Of a stretch of DNA of 42,272 nucleotides, positions 25,332-32,717 are shown in pieces (position 1 is the first letter of the stretch; every line of letters starts with the position of its first letter). Made by a program: the position numbers and the translations under genes. The stretch is from Methylobacterium sp. E-045 (GTDB taxonomy: Bacteria > Pseudomonadota > Alphaproteobacteria > Rhizobiales > Beijerinckiaceae), in NCBI RefSeq assembly GCF_022829685.1, contig NZ_JAKSYE010000107.1:1-42272 (forward strand), read 5' to 3'. The notes under the pieces were generated by a model. It ran no database searches and was not told the DNA's origin. It worked only from the letters and a program-made list of their open reading frames with translations.

Positions 25332-26225
25332 TCAAACGGATGAGAGGAAATGACTGTCCACGCTCACCTCCTCGGTGCGAACCTCCCGGACGATGACACC
25401 AAGGCCCCGTTCCTTCAGCAGCTGACATAGGAGTTCGCCGTCCACGAGATCGATGGCGGGCGCGCCATCACGCGTCGCCTCACGCCGTGCGTCTGCCGTG
25501 AAGCTGCCCGTCGTGATGATCAAGCCCTTGTCGGCTCGCCCCTGCATGGCGCCCCGGAAATCGCGCACCACAGGAGACGAGACCGCGTCCGCGTAACGTT
25601 TGCACTGGAACAGGACCTGGAACGAGATCAGGTTCATGCGAAGAACACCGACCCCGTCGATCCCGCCATCGCCCGATTTCCCCGTGACCTCGACCTTCAC
25701 GAAGCCGCTCTCGCGCAGAAGCCGCTGGCAGAGCCGTTCGAAGGCGGAAGGGTCCATAGCCTTTAACGCAGCCAACAGCTGGTCCCGCCAGTCTGTCACT
25801 TCTTCCGTCGTGGTGCCGTCTTCGGACAACGCCTCTACAGGTGGCACCTCTTCCGCAGCACTCACCTCGGCCGTTGCCTTACGCCTTGCCTGGTACTCGC
25901 GCATGGCGTTCGCAACTCCCTCGCGAATGGCTTCCTCGCCGCCAGCAAGAGCGTTGCGCCCATCTTCCGTCAGGACCCAGACGCCACGGCGCTCGTTGGC
26001 GAGCAGTCCGGCCTCTTTTAGATAGCTCCTCGACCAGGCGATTTTGTTGGGAATGATCGGCGTGCCGCTCTTCTCGTGGGCGGCGGCCAGATCCTCGTCC
26101 GTGAATGCGAATTCCTCGATCAGCTTCTGCTCGATTTCCTCAATCGAAGCCGACCCCCCGAGCACGTCGAGGAGCCGGATGATCGGAAGGTAGAAATCGT
26201 CCTTCTTGAGCTGGTTGGCTATCAT
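25332..26225 (-). CDS. mrr: Mrr-type restriction endonuclease
   Basis: A 297-residue protein with an N-terminal winged-helix Mrr_N domain (1 to about 95, YLPIIRLLDVLGG at 13-25, SRSYLKEAGLL at 65-75) and a C-terminal Mrr_cat domain (about 155-285). The PD-(D/E)xK-like active site is seen as GKSGDGGIDG followed by FQVLFQCKRY (QCKR at the Q-x-K position), then GLIITTGSFT. Mrr proteins cut DNA carrying methylated adenine or cytosine. The ATG overlaps the stop of the broken antitoxin frame (ATGA at 26222-26225). There is a gap of 130 bases to the methyltransferase start. It could cooperate with the methyltransferase cluster or be a separate type IV enzyme. Confidence 0.92.
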   Translation of the reverse strand: MIANQLKKDDFYLPIIRLLDVLGGSASIEEIEQKLIEEFAFTDEDLAAAHEKSGTPIIPNKIAWSRSYLKEAGLLANERRGVWVLTEDGRNALAGGEEAIREGVANAMREYQARRKATAEVSAAEEVPPVEALSEDGTTTEEVTDWRDQLLAALKAMDPSAFERLCQRLLRESGFVKVEVTGKSGDGGIDGVGVLRMNLISFQVLFQCKRYADAVSSPVVRDFRGAMQGRADKGLIITTGSFTADARREATRDGAPAIDLVDGELLCQLLKERGLGVIVREVRTEEVSVDSHFLSSV

Positions 26226-26633
26226 GCCCCGGTTCCGCCGGCCCGGACGTTCTCCCGCTTCCTTCCGGACGCTGCACGCGGCACCATGGTATAGGGCCGG
26301 ATCAGGATCGAAACAGGGATCTGATGTTCGTCATGAAGCCGGTTCGCGACGGCCATGGTCGATCCCCGTTTGCGGTTCAGGAACTCCGACAAGCGTGATT
26401 TCGAGCCGAACACTGGTGCGAGCTTTTCGCGCGAGATGTTGCGATCGGCCATGACCGTCATCACAGCGTCCCCGGCATCCGGCGCCTCGATTGGCCAAGC
26501 CTTGGCTACATAGGCCTCGATCAGCGAGGAAAAGACGTCGAAGCGATCGGCTTCCCGCATGGACGAAATAGCGCTCCACCTCAGCCAAGGCCCATTTGTA
26601 ATCGGCTTAAGTGCGGATCGGGCGGATGTCCAT
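26222..26633 (-). pseudogene. higA: HigA-type antitoxin, broken by stop and frameshift
   Basis: ATG 26633 starts MDIRPIRT, then TAA at 26609-26607 interrupts, and ADYKWALAEVERYF continues in the same frame; this is the conserved HigA start, in which Glu (GAA) is expected at the stop. Near 26560 the frame shifts, and the second part (EADRFDVFSSLIEAY, then the helix-turn-helix KLAPVFGSKSRLSEFL, ending SILIRPY) continues in another frame to 26222. A 112-residue product could still arise from ATG 26560 and would keep the DNA-binding domain. That partial frame is joined to mrr by an ATGA overlap, so it may still act as a regulator (inference). Confidence 0.8.
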
Positions 26634-26716
26634 CAGACGGTCTCCGGATTGATGCGGTCGCAATCGGCATGCGTCCCCACGACCTTTACCAAGGCGTGCG
26701 ATTTGCTGCCATTCGG
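26633..26716 (-). pseudogene. higB: HigB-type toxin 3' remnant
   Basis: Only the C-terminal residues of a HigB-like mRNA interferase remain: NGSKSHALVKVVGTHADCDR followed by INPETV and TGA (26635-26633). The motif VGTHAxYDRI is typical. The TGA overlaps the antitoxin ATG (TGATG), as in intact higBA operons. The rest of the toxin is absent upstream. Confidence 0.65.
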
Positions 26717-27034
26717 TCTGCGCATTTGAAGGGAGCTTACAGCCTTGCCGTACCGAAAGCGGTCCTTCTGCTTTCGGCTAGGATCGGTCGTTTAAAGCCA
26801 ATCAGATTGCCTGTAAGCAGACCTTCCGAACGCCCGAGAAGGGTCGGAAGCGGCCCCACGGCCGGAATTCCAACTCATAGGCTACACTCTCTTGAGGCTG
26901 CCCGTTCGCTCGCGGCCTATCAAAGTCAAGCTCACGCGTCGGCGGTGAGCTTGGCGTTATCTCAACTTGTTATCCTTGCCTGCGAGCAAATGCGTCGGCA
27001 ATAACGGGATGTGCACGTAGCTCGCTTACGCGTC
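26717..27034. other. Gap without a gene; one hairpin
   Basis: No recognisable coding content. CAAGCTCAC (26927-26935) and GTGAGCTTG (26945-26953) form a 9-bp stem with a 9-base loop, about 80 bases beyond the stop of the glycosylase-like gene, and could act as a terminator for either side. Confidence 0.45.
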
Positions 27035-28069
27035 TTACGATGCGGCACGAAGGCTGACTCGGTCACAAGCCAAGTGTGCTGGGCAATAGATCTGTTGGCA
27101 ACGGCCGGTGTCGTCGATCTTTCGACCGTTGCATAGGTTCAGGCCCCACTCGGCACACCAAAGCCAGATGGCATGCTGAACGAACCGTGGGAAGATCGCC
27201 GGGAAGGCAGGGTTGAACTCGCGCGCATCGATACGCTGAGCAAAACCTTCAATGATATCGGCACACCCACCAGCGGCGTAGCAGTTGGGGCCGTAGGGGT
27301 GCTCAGCGTTGAATCGCTGAAGGGTGCCGGTGCGATGCAGGAAGTTGTGCACGAGGCTGTCGATGGCGATCATGCTGGCGCCCGTAATGACCCAGCGCTC
27401 ACGGTTCGGGTCGGCGACAAGCAGCAGCTCCGCGAGCATCATGGACCACAGCTTGTCCGACACGCCTACAATCGATGTGAGCGGGCCTAGAACGGCCGCC
27501 CGCATCATTTGGCTTCGGTTGCGCATGCCAATGCCGGGATCGGCCTCAGCGAGCCGCATGTCGAGCCAGCCGATCAAGTCACCGCCACACACATCCCGAA
27601 TGAACAAGGCGAGGCTGTAAGCGGCTTGGTTCAGCGCCCCCTTCCGCAGCGGTAGGGTCGGCAGCGGGCAAGCTGGGCGACGGCGAGCTTCAGCGCATGT
27701 GCCCGCAGTTTTGCGATAGCCGCAGTCCGCAAAAGACCAGTAGCTGGCAAGCCGGGGGCACGAAGGCGAGGCGCTCAACGCGGCCGTCACAGTGGCCCAC
27801 GTCGCCCTCCCATGCCTCTCTGCATAGCCGAACGCGATTGCATCGGAGATGCCCTGCAGCGGCACCAGGGTCATAAGCCAATCGTACACCGGCCCGGTAT
27901 CACCACGAGCGACGGCATCGATCACACCGGCCTCGGCAAGGCGGCCGGCGATGTCCTCGAGCAGTGTGGAAGGCGCGAGAACCAGCGCGGGCCGAGTCAC
28001 CTTCAGTAGGTGGGCGGAGGGATCACCACGCCCGAAGTTTGCAGCTGGCGAGTTTTGTGACGATGGCAT
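27035..28069 (-). CDS. Cysteine-rich HhH-GPD glycosylase-like protein
   Basis: A 344-residue protein starting at ATG 28069 (GAGGTAGG upstream). Residues 198-218 (TSIVGVSDKLWSMMLAELLL) resemble the helix-hairpin-helix of HhH-GPD base-excision glycosylases (GVGxKxA type). Residues 235-248 (AIDSLVHNFLHRTG) resemble the following VDTHVxRVxxRxG block that holds the catalytic Asp, here Asp237. Two cysteine clusters are seen: C116, C125 and C134 in the middle, and C313, C324, C329 and C335 at the end, the latter placed like the [4Fe-4S] loop of endonuclease III. It may remove damaged or modified bases. The assignment rests on motif reading only; it could be a non-catalytic relative. Confidence 0.6.
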   Translation of the reverse strand: MPSSQNSPAANFGRGDPSAHLLKVTRPALVLAPSTLLEDIAGRLAEAGVIDAVARGDTGPVYDWLMTLVPLQGISDAIAFGYAERHGRATWATVTAALSASPSCPRLASYWSFADCGYRKTAGTCAEARRRPACPLPTLPLRKGALNQAAYSLALFIRDVCGGDLIGWLDMRLAEADPGIGMRNRSQMMRAAVLGPLTSIVGVSDKLWSMMLAELLLVADPNRERWVITGASMIAIDSLVHNFLHRTGTLQRFNAEHPYGPNCYAAGGCADIIEGFAQRIDAREFNPAFPAIFPRFVQHAIWLWCAEWGLNLCNGRKIDDTGRCQQIYCPAHLACDRVSLRAAS

Positions 28070-28442
28070 GCCTACCTCAGTAGCAGGCCACTAATAAGCA
28101 CGGTCAATCGCCGCCGCATGTTGCTTACTAGAAATGTAGACAGCATTCATTATTCACATTGGCGTCAACAACCAATCGAGATCAGCCTTCTCCTGACGAC
28201 GATAGGATTAAAAGCGTTGCGTAAATAATAGGTGCGCCTCGCACTGGTAAAAATGTTCATACCGGCGCGATGCCAATTGAAAACGTAGCTCAGGCGAAAT
28301 GCTGGATGTGCCAGCACAAGCGGTTCTACCAAAGCTCGAACCAATGCAGCTGCCCAAAAGGGCGACTGTATATGTACACCTATGCGTAATTAACAACTCA
28401 TACGACAAACAACTACACATTCAACAATGGTAAAATAACCCC
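28070..28442. other. Gap holding a possible tiny ORF
   Basis: AT-rich stretch between two divergent genes. It contains the 39-residue zinc-ribbon ORF listed separately. Promoters for both sides must lie here, but no hexamer pair with good spacing was found. Confidence 0.45.
28270..28389 (+). CDS. Possible 39-residue zinc-ribbon protein
   Basis: ATG 28270 opens a 39-codon frame with two cysteine pairs: CWMC near residues 11-14 and CSC after QSSNQ, with basic residues between. This resembles a compact zinc-binding knuckle. It ends 53 bases before the HUH Rep-like gene, on the same strand. There is no strong ribosome site, so it could be chance. Confidence 0.35.
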   Translation: MPIENVAQAKCWMCQHKRFYQSSNQCSCPKGRLYMYTYA

Positions 28443-29030
28443 ATGGCTACCAACAAACACCAATGGCAAACCCCAAGAACTGCCCATGTTCAACGGATCA
28501 TCGATGGGTACGCTCAGATCGCACAAAATCATGTATCCGAAGGATGGACCCCATACTTACTCACATTCATGTTCAACCACATGCCTGGTTCACCGGGAAT
28601 GGTGGCCGAGTGGATGGAACGCGAAATTGAGCGCGTTTACGCGACGTTTGTAAGCCGCGTAGTGCGCAAGCCAGTCGCACCGACATCCATAGGCCGACTA
28701 CCTGTATGGCTGTGCAGCCCCGACTACCCGATTAAAAAGCGGTCAAAGTCCAGTTTGCGGGATATTGTCGTCAATGATGGGCGGCATACTCACGCCATAG
28801 CGTTACACCCGCCATGGTCGCGATTTAAAGAACCACTGGGTATTCATTTTGAGCAGCATAAACAGCTTTACATTCGCAGTGGCTACCCATTGTTACGTAT
28901 CGACGTCGCCCCGGTCATTCACCATTTGAGATCCGTAGTCGGATACGGACTGAAGTCGCTTTACCATGGGCGTGTGAATCATGACAGCACCCTCATTCTT
29001 CCGCGTAGTTACACTGAAATGAGCGATTAG
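28443..29030 (+). CDS. HUH Rep/relaxase-like protein
   Basis: A 195-residue protein starting at ATG 28443. It shows the order of rolling-circle Rep motifs: motif I LLTFMF at 39-44, motif II HTHAIAL at 115-121 (HUH, two His around a hydrophobic-compatible position), and a Y-x-x-K motif III YGLK at 168-171 with Tyr168 as possible nucleophile. The tail (HGRVNHDSTLILPRS) is typical of an alphaproteobacterial family of unknown name. It may nick one DNA strand to start replication of the excised island, or act in other single-strand reactions. Composition is AT-richer than the chromosome. Assignment by motif reading, unchecked. Confidence 0.6.
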   Translation: MATNKHQWQTPRTAHVQRIIDGYAQIAQNHVSEGWTPYLLTFMFNHMPGSPGMVAEWMEREIERVYATFVSRVVRKPVAPTSIGRLPVWLCSPDYPIKKRSKSSLRDIVVNDGRHTHAIALHPPWSRFKEPLGIHFEQHKQLYIRSGYPLLRIDVAPVIHHLRSVVGYGLKSLYHGRVNHDSTLILPRSYTEMSD

Positions 29031-29171
29031 GGAGGCAAACTTGCTTCAGCGTGGTTGAGCCCTAGGGTGATTCTGCATGGAATGATTTTTTTACGACGCC
29101 AAGTTCGGGGGTGACACGGGGCTTTTTGTGAGCAGCGACCACCATGGCATGCATAAAAATATCTGATAAGA

Positions 29172-29203
29172 GGTACTGACCAGTGATGAAGCGCTGGTCA
29201 GTA
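29172..29203. terminator. Inverted repeat between convergent genes, probable bidirectional terminator
   Basis: TACTGACCAG (29173-29182) and CTGGTCAGTA (29193-29202) form a perfect 10-bp stem with a 10-base loop. It sits between the stop codons of the HUH gene (29030) and of the convergent gene (29228). T-rich sequence follows loosely on the minus side. A protein-binding site is an alternative. Confidence 0.55.
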
Positions 29204-29227
29204 TAGCGTTTAGAATTGCTGCTTAGT

Positions 29228-30043
29228 CTAAACTGTCGTAAGGCTGACCACTTTGAATTTAACCCATTTAAGGTCGGTTATATCGCGCTCAATCTCGACC
29301 AACAGCCTTGACCCGTAATTTGGGTTAAAAAACTCGTCCTTGAAGTCACCTGCATCCATGCTGATGTCCTTATCAGGATCGAACTTTCTCTCGCGCTTGG
29401 TGGGTATATTGGAACCGCCGCCGGGGTGGGCTGAACCGGCATCTGATGGGCCACGCGCCTTACGAGGCGCTTGTGATTGACTATCATCGTCACCTGAATG
29501 GTCGTCAAAAGCGACTGCGTCATCGTCGGAGGAAGCGGCTAAACCTTTGGCCTTGGCGGCTGGCGCAGCACCAGCCGGCGTTGGAGTTGATGTGTTGTCG
29601 GGGCTCGCTGACCTCCCCACAGCTAAGGCGTTAATGCCTTTGATACCCCCTTTCTCAAGCATAAAATCGACTACGTCACCGGCTTCCAGCTTCTCTTCGA
29701 TAAGATAGTCTAAAGCCTTGGCCCACTGCCTAGCCTTTTCGTAAGCTGAGCCTTTATGTTTCTCCACCCCCTGTATGAACATACAAACACACAAGGTGAG
29801 TTTCTCCGCAGTGGGCCTCAGGCGGTGTTCAGCCCAGAAAGGGGCCTCTAGAAATTCATGGAGAGGGGTCTCGTTTTCCTCCATCAACAGCACAAACTCC
29901 ATCAGGCGTCCGAGAAGTTGATACTTTGCCTCTTGGCTGGAGTCATATTGTGCTTTGCACTGGAAAAGCGCCTCGCTGGGATTTTCTTTGGCCAAGTCGA
30001 GGAATTCGTCAAGGTGCGTTGCAAACTTATCATACTTGCTCAT
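29228..30043 (-). CDS. Unknown protein with acidic linker
   Basis: A 271-residue protein starting at ATG 30043 behind AAGGATAT. Residues 1 to about 145 are predicted helical (LDEFLDLAKENPSEALFQ, LMEFVLLMEENETPLHEFL). About 150-235 is a low-complexity linker rich in Ala, Pro, Asp and Ser. The last 40 residues look folded (FFNPNYGSRLLVEIERDI). No family recognised. It is in the mobility module, between the Rep-like gene and AlpA, so a role in replication, stability or transfer is possible but not shown. Confidence 0.6.
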   Translation of the reverse strand: MSKYDKFATHLDEFLDLAKENPSEALFQCKAQYDSSQEAKYQLLGRLMEFVLLMEENETPLHEFLEAPFWAEHRLRPTAEKLTLCVCMFIQGVEKHKGSAYEKARQWAKALDYLIEEKLEAGDVVDFMLEKGGIKGINALAVGRSASPDNTSTPTPAGAAPAAKAKGLAASSDDDAVAFDDHSGDDDSQSQAPRKARGPSDAGSAHPGGGSNIPTKRERKFDPDKDISMDAGDFKDEFFNPNYGSRLLVEIERDITDLKWVKFKVVSLTTV

Positions 30044-30122
30044 TGTAATATCCTTTATCAGGGGGGGCTATTTCCAAGAAAGTTGAAAAATACCCGGGTT
30101 AAATGCTGATGTGTTGAGGGCA

Positions 30123-30178
30123 GCCGGCGGCAATGACTCGTCGAGAGTTGCTCGACGAAACGCGATAGTGCCGCCGGC
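30123..30178. repeat. Nested inverted repeat (56 bases)
   Basis: GCCGGCGGCA (30123-30132) and TGCCGCCGGC (30169-30178) form a perfect 10-bp outer stem. Inside, TCGTCGAG and CTCGACGA make a perfect 8-bp inner stem with a 5-base loop AGTTG. The nested structure is in the gap between the AlpA-like gene and the 271-residue protein gene. It could be an origin or nick site for the Rep-like protein, a terminator for the AlpA-like gene, or a leader element. Confidence 0.55.
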
Positions 30179-30289
30179 AGTGGTGGTGCTTTAGTGATGC
30201 GTTGCTAAGGCTTATCGCCTAGCTTAATCGAGATTGGCGCATGCTGTTGATGCTTCGGCCGTTAGTACTTATGACACTGAGCGCCCAGG

Positions 30290-30532
30290 TTAAACAAACC
30301 GCGAAGATTGCAGCGCATTCAAGGAACCCTCGTGATGCATAGAGAGCCGCGCCTCAAATTCCCTGATGTCTTGGACACGGAAACGCACTGCACGAGGCCC
30401 GATGCGACAAGGCCGCGGAAGATAGTTTCGTGAGATCCAGGCGTACATGGTTGAGTTGCTGATAGAGTATCGCCGCTTGACCCAAAGCGGCGTGACGAAA
30501 CCTGTTTGGGGGACATCAGGATGGTGACTCAT
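30290..30532 (-). CDS. AlpA-family excisionase/regulator
   Basis: An 80-residue winged-helix protein starting at ATG 30532 with GAGAGG upstream. It has the HTH_17/AlpA pattern: VKRRYSISNSTMYAWISRNY then LPRPCRIGPRAVRFRVQDI and REFEARL. AlpA-type proteins activate the integrase of P4-like elements and assist excision. The location 0.8 kb from the integrase in the same orientation fits that role. Confidence 0.88.
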   Translation of the reverse strand: MSHHPDVPQTGFVTPLWVKRRYSISNSTMYAWISRNYLPRPCRIGPRAVRFRVQDIREFEARLSMHHEGSLNALQSSRFV

Positions 30533-30629
30533 CGGACCTCTCGGGGTGTTGCAAGAGGTTTCTATTAATCACCCACTTTACGACTAGGCGAGCAAATTTG
30601 GGGTGGAAAATTGGCAGTGCGGTGGGGTG

Positions 30630-31367
30630 CTATCTTTCCCTATCAAGCGTTTTGAGGGCATCCTCGATTTGCGAGACAGTCACCCATCGGTTCCCGATTT
30701 CGTATAGCAACTGATATACGAACACCGCGCCTGGGCTTATAAATACACGCTTTATACCCCGGGCTTTCTCAGAACTATTTGCATTGCCTGTCTTATAGTT
30801 ACGAGGAAATTTTTTGTCGAAAGTGACCTCCCATAACTCGACGAGATCGTTGCAAGCCTTCCGAAAGCGGATTGCTTTCCCACCCTTCCGATGGTCCCGA
30901 CTATCGAATATTTTACATGCTTGCAACAAGGCATGATTAGCAACCAGAGCGGCTGTGTAAAGGTCCTGTTGATTTATTGACGTTTGATTGGAAAAATTTA
31001 CTGCTTCTGAAGCAAGAGCAGTACGAACGAAGGGTGGCCTCTCCTCCAGCGCTGCCATTGTTATTCTTAGAGGATTTATCAGTTTTGTTGCTTCAGATTT
31101 TACTTTTGCTGAAGTTTTCCGGTCATCGTAATCAAAATCATGCCAGTAATTCTTGGCGATTATTGGTAGCGCGGCGCGGAGCTTTCCCCGCGCGTCTTGC
31201 CACCTAACACTGCCCTTTTTGAAGCCATGATGACGAACGTAACGAAGTGCCTGACGATACGCCCGAAACGCTCCTAGCCGTGCATCGTGATCAAACAGCT
31301 GTCTCGTCCCACTGCTTTCATCAAAGTCGGAGGTAATGAAACGGGTATTTAGCGTTATTTTTTTCAC
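30630..31367 (-). CDS. Unknown island protein coupled to the integrase
   Basis: A 245-residue protein. GTG 31367 is chosen because it overlaps the integrase stop (GTGA at 31364-31367); an in-frame TTG at 31391 is a weaker choice. It is helical and basic (ARLGAFRAYRQALRYVRHHG near the start), with KAIRFRKACNDLVELWEVTF in the second half. No family recognised. The overlap indicates coupled translation with the integrase, so a role in island mobility or maintenance is likely. Confidence 0.6.
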   Translation of the reverse strand: MKKITLNTRFITSDFDESSGTRQLFDHDARLGAFRAYRQALRYVRHHGFKKGSVRWQDARGKLRAALPIIAKNYWHDFDYDDRKTSAKVKSEATKLINPLRITMAALEERPPFVRTALASEAVNFSNQTSINQQDLYTAALVANHALLQACKIFDSRDHRKGGKAIRFRKACNDLVELWEVTFDKKFPRNYKTGNANSSEKARGIKRVFISPGAVFVYQLLYEIGNRWVTVSQIEDALKTLDRER

Positions 31368-32566
31368 TGATTGACCAGCCCTTGCACGCAATATTCAGCC
31401 CACGCTTCCATCATCTCGCGTCGTTTGGCCAGCAGATCGCCACGTCGGTAGGCCGCCTCCACCCGGTTCTCCACGGCATGTGCCAGCGCCATTTCCGCGA
31501 CCTCGCGCGGCAGGTTTGTTACCTCTGCTGCCCAGTCGCGAAATGACGATCTGAACCCGTGGGCTGTAATCGGCACTGCCATTCGGCGCAGGGCCATAAG
31601 GAAAACCATGTTCGACAACGGCTTCACACCGGACCGCCCAGGGAAGATAAGGGCACTGCCGCTGTTTAGGGCTTTCGCCTGTGCCAGCACCGCAACCGCT
31701 CGGCAGCTAAGGGGAACCCGGTGTTCGCGCCCCGCTTTCATGCGAGTTGCCGGCACCGTCCATAGCGCTTCGCCGTGGTTGATCTCGAGCCACGCAGCTC
31801 CGAGCACTTCGCTGGTTCGGGCTGCCGTCAAAATCAAAAACTCAAATGCCAGACGTGCGATTTCTCCCTGTTCACTCAAGCCTCGCAGGCGCGCGACGAA
31901 AGCCGGGACCTCAGCGTAGGGCAACGCCGCGTGATGCTCTTCACGTACGCCTTGTTTCGGAAGCCCCCGGCTCACGCCGTCAATCGGATTGTCGCCGCTG
32001 CGATAGCCGGCAGCCTTGGCCCAATCGAGCACGGTGCCAATGCGCTGGCGTACGCGCCGGGCCGTCTCGGGCTTTGTCAGCCAGATCGGCGATAGGGCGC
32101 GAAGCACATCGGGTGTTTCAACCTGATCGACCCGCCGACTGCCGAAAAAGGGGTTAGCGTAGGTTTCGAGGGTGGTCTTCCACTGAGCAGCGTGCTTCGC
32201 GTTGTTCCACGAGGGCTTGTTGTCTTCAAAGACCTGCGCAACTGCATCGGCAAAGGTTGGCATCGTCTCAACAGGCTTGCGCCGTTCGGCGAGCGGATCG
32301 CCACCATCGCGGGCAAGCTTACGGTAGGCAAACGCCTTTTCCCGGGCTTCGGCCAACGTAACGAGGCTTGCTCCGCCCAATCCGATGTCGCGTCGGGTGC
32401 CCTGGATGACGATGCGCAGAAGCCAGCGTTTCGAGCCCGAGGGCTCGACAACAAGGTAAAGGCCGTGGCCATCTGCATACCGACCGGGAGCCTTGACTGC
32501 CCGAACTTGCACGGCGGTCAGCGCCCGCTCAGGATGTCGGCCTTTCCGCTTTCCTGCAGTGTCCAT
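31364..32566 (-). CDS. int: P4-type tyrosine site-specific integrase
   Basis: A 400-residue integrase. ATG 32566 is chosen because the predicted promoter places the transcript start near 32590, downstream of the in-frame GTG at 32596. An N-terminal DUF4102-type arm-binding domain (about 15-90, ADGHGLYLVVEPSGSKRW), a central core-binding domain (about 95-190) and a C-terminal catalytic domain follow. The catalytic residues can be followed: Arg in TAARTSEVL, the HxxR block HGFRSSFRDW, His in MALAHAVENRVE and the nucleophile Tyr in EAAYRRGD. It recombines the attachment core with the tRNA-Ser 3' end. It lies about 150 bases from the distal repeat and reads away from it. Confidence 0.96.
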   Translation of the reverse strand: MDTAGKRKGRHPERALTAVQVRAVKAPGRYADGHGLYLVVEPSGSKRWLLRIVIQGTRRDIGLGGASLVTLAEAREKAFAYRKLARDGGDPLAERRKPVETMPTFADAVAQVFEDNKPSWNNAKHAAQWKTTLETYANPFFGSRRVDQVETPDVLRALSPIWLTKPETARRVRQRIGTVLDWAKAAGYRSGDNPIDGVSRGLPKQGVREEHHAALPYAEVPAFVARLRGLSEQGEIARLAFEFLILTAARTSEVLGAAWLEINHGEALWTVPATRMKAGREHRVPLSCRAVAVLAQAKALNSGSALIFPGRSGVKPLSNMVFLMALRRMAVPITAHGFRSSFRDWAAEVTNLPREVAEMALAHAVENRVEAAYRRGDLLAKRREMMEAWAEYCVQGLVNQ

Positions 32567-32591
32567 CGAACTTATACCGCCCACATTTTCA

Positions 32592-32625
32592 CCCACACTT
32601 TATGTGGGCTGTAAGCGGATTGCAA
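32592..32625 (-). promoter_or_regulatory. Integrase promoter with overlapping palindrome
   Basis: On the minus strand TTGCAA (32625-32620), a 17-base spacer and TAAAGT (32602-32597) form a plausible sigma70 promoter. The palindrome CCCACA-CTTTA-TGTGGG (32592-32608) covers the -10 box, suggesting repression by bound integrase or another regulator. Confidence 0.5.
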
Positions 32626-32717
32626 TGGATGGTATCGCACACGGCATTTTGTCTAAAATATTGATCCTAAACGAGTTATTGAACGGTACCGGTCGTTATT
32701 GAACATCAACAGGGCAG

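Noticed and set aside
19244..26225. BREX or DISARM assignment for the methyltransferase cluster
   Set aside because: No PglZ, BrxC, BrxL, DrmA, DrmB or DrmC-type genes are present; only the methyltransferase and helicase are loosely comparable.
27636..27656. Partial copy of the attachment core (CCCCTTCCGC)
   Set aside because: It is inside the coding region of the glycosylase-like gene, matches only about 10 bases and has no integrase or border features, so it is probably chance.
28208..28420. 70-codon minus-strand open frame
   Set aside because: It has no recognisable motif or ribosome site and overlaps the plus-strand cysteine-pair ORF, which is the better candidate.
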